From: Saussurea involucrata
Lineage: Eukaryota > Streptophyta > Magnoliopsida > Asterales > Asteraceae
Assembly: GCA_033807775.1 (NCBI GenBank)
Contig: CM066324.1
Span: 130,315,501 to 130,379,500 of the forward strand
Length of the DNA stretch: 64,000 nucleotides
Direction: 5' to 3'
Positions 63,701 to 64,000 of this stretch are shown here, in pieces. Within the stretch, counting starts at the first letter, position 1; the number at the start of each line of letters is the position of its first letter. The position numbers were made by a program, and so were the translations under genes. Under the pieces are notes generated by a model. That model did not search any database, was not told the DNA's origin, and saw nothing but the letters and a program-made list of their open reading frames with translations.

Positions 63701-64000
63701 AGTAACTAGCATGCCACGTGTCGTCTTCTGGTGAGTCGACTTCAGTATTTTCCCGCTTTAACATGTATCTGGACACAGTTTACATTATAAGTTCAATTAG
63801 CACATCCACATTCACTCCTCCTTAAATCTCTCATTAATTCAATTTTTTTAATTTATACGTTACATTTACTACCCTTATAATTAGATATGTAGTTTACTTT
63901 TAATCTCTTACTTTTTTATTTTTCATTTTAGACTCTTATCATATAAACATAAATAATGTATATGAACTAAAATGCATTAAAAAAACATTTCTATTTTTTA

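Larger units (their letters stand above)
60508..64000 (+). mobile_element. Helitron-like element, second copy, split by a LINE and cut by the window end
   Basis: TCTATACATATAATAAATAA at 60508 matches 34507 and continues to GTAACTAGCATGCCA. After the LINE the match resumes at 63701 (AACTAGCATGCCACGTGTCG) and runs to the last base, equivalent to about 34825. The hairpin and CTAG end would lie about 620 bp past the window. Confidence 0.65.

Overview
This is repeat-dense nuclear plant DNA. The base composition is AT-rich, there is no bacterial-style gene packing, and most of the window is nested retrotransposons and DNA transposons. Two fragments of a TIR-NBS-LRR (TNL) resistance gene point to a eudicot, because monocots lack this class. 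The mix of SIRE-type Ty1/copia, Tekay-type Ty3/gypsy, MULE, Helitron-like, TRIM and LINE elements suits a large dicot genome, possibly Asteraceae; that last step is a guess. I see no intact single-copy host gene, rRNA, tRNA or CRISPR array.

Layout. 1-262: possible minus-strand promoter or leader running off the left edge. 263-24341: two tandem copies of a decayed Ty1/copia element sharing the 188-bp LTR at 6847-7034. Copy 1 carries a gypsy solo LTR (1483-3847, TSD ATTGC). Copy 2 carries an 11.4-kb SIRE-type copia element, 'B' (10681-22071, TSD TAAAT). Each copy gives the empty site for the other's insertion. 24569-26850: a MULE with a broken mudrA-like gene. 27215-27497: a Harbinger-like MITE. 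27567-30039: a MULE with about 0.6-kb inverted ends carrying a MATH-domain gene fragment (Pack-MULE). 30289-31400: an orphan MULE-like end, a transit-peptide-like gene piece and a TRIM. 31600-33780: a foldback element, then a MULE with 9-bp TSD. 34507-35450: a Helitron-like element. 36015-37187: a hAT-like repeat with a nested MITE.

37192-60500: two TNL fragments stand head to head as an inverted duplication. Between them, at TTTTT, sits SIRE-type element 'C' (38426-50842, minus strand), with nearly identical LTRs, a full gag, a pol with one nonsense codon and an uninterrupted 1,099-residue third ORF. The right TNL is split by a gypsy (Tekay-like) element (52084-60207, TSD AATTT) whose LTRs are nearly identical although its coding region is almost gone. 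From 60508 a second Helitron-like copy begins; it is interrupted by a 5'-truncated LINE (60543-63700, TSD of about 16 bp) and resumes to the window end.

What stands out. Elements B and C are each saturated, in LTRs, intergenic DNA and ORF3, with their own short motif on both strands: CGCTGA in B and TCGGTGG in C. This resembles the family-specific motif accumulation known for VANDAL elements and their anti-silencing proteins. B also has a promoter-like block in front of ORF3 (TGACGTCA, CCAAT, CACGTG, TATATAAA) that repeats the order of sites in its own LTR, including an identical CCAAT-N10-CACGTGT module, and is followed by a possible leader intron. Both elements place a splice-acceptor-like sequence just past the gag stop. 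Together these suggest a multi-transcript expression strategy plus a possible self-recognition system; this is inference and needs testing.
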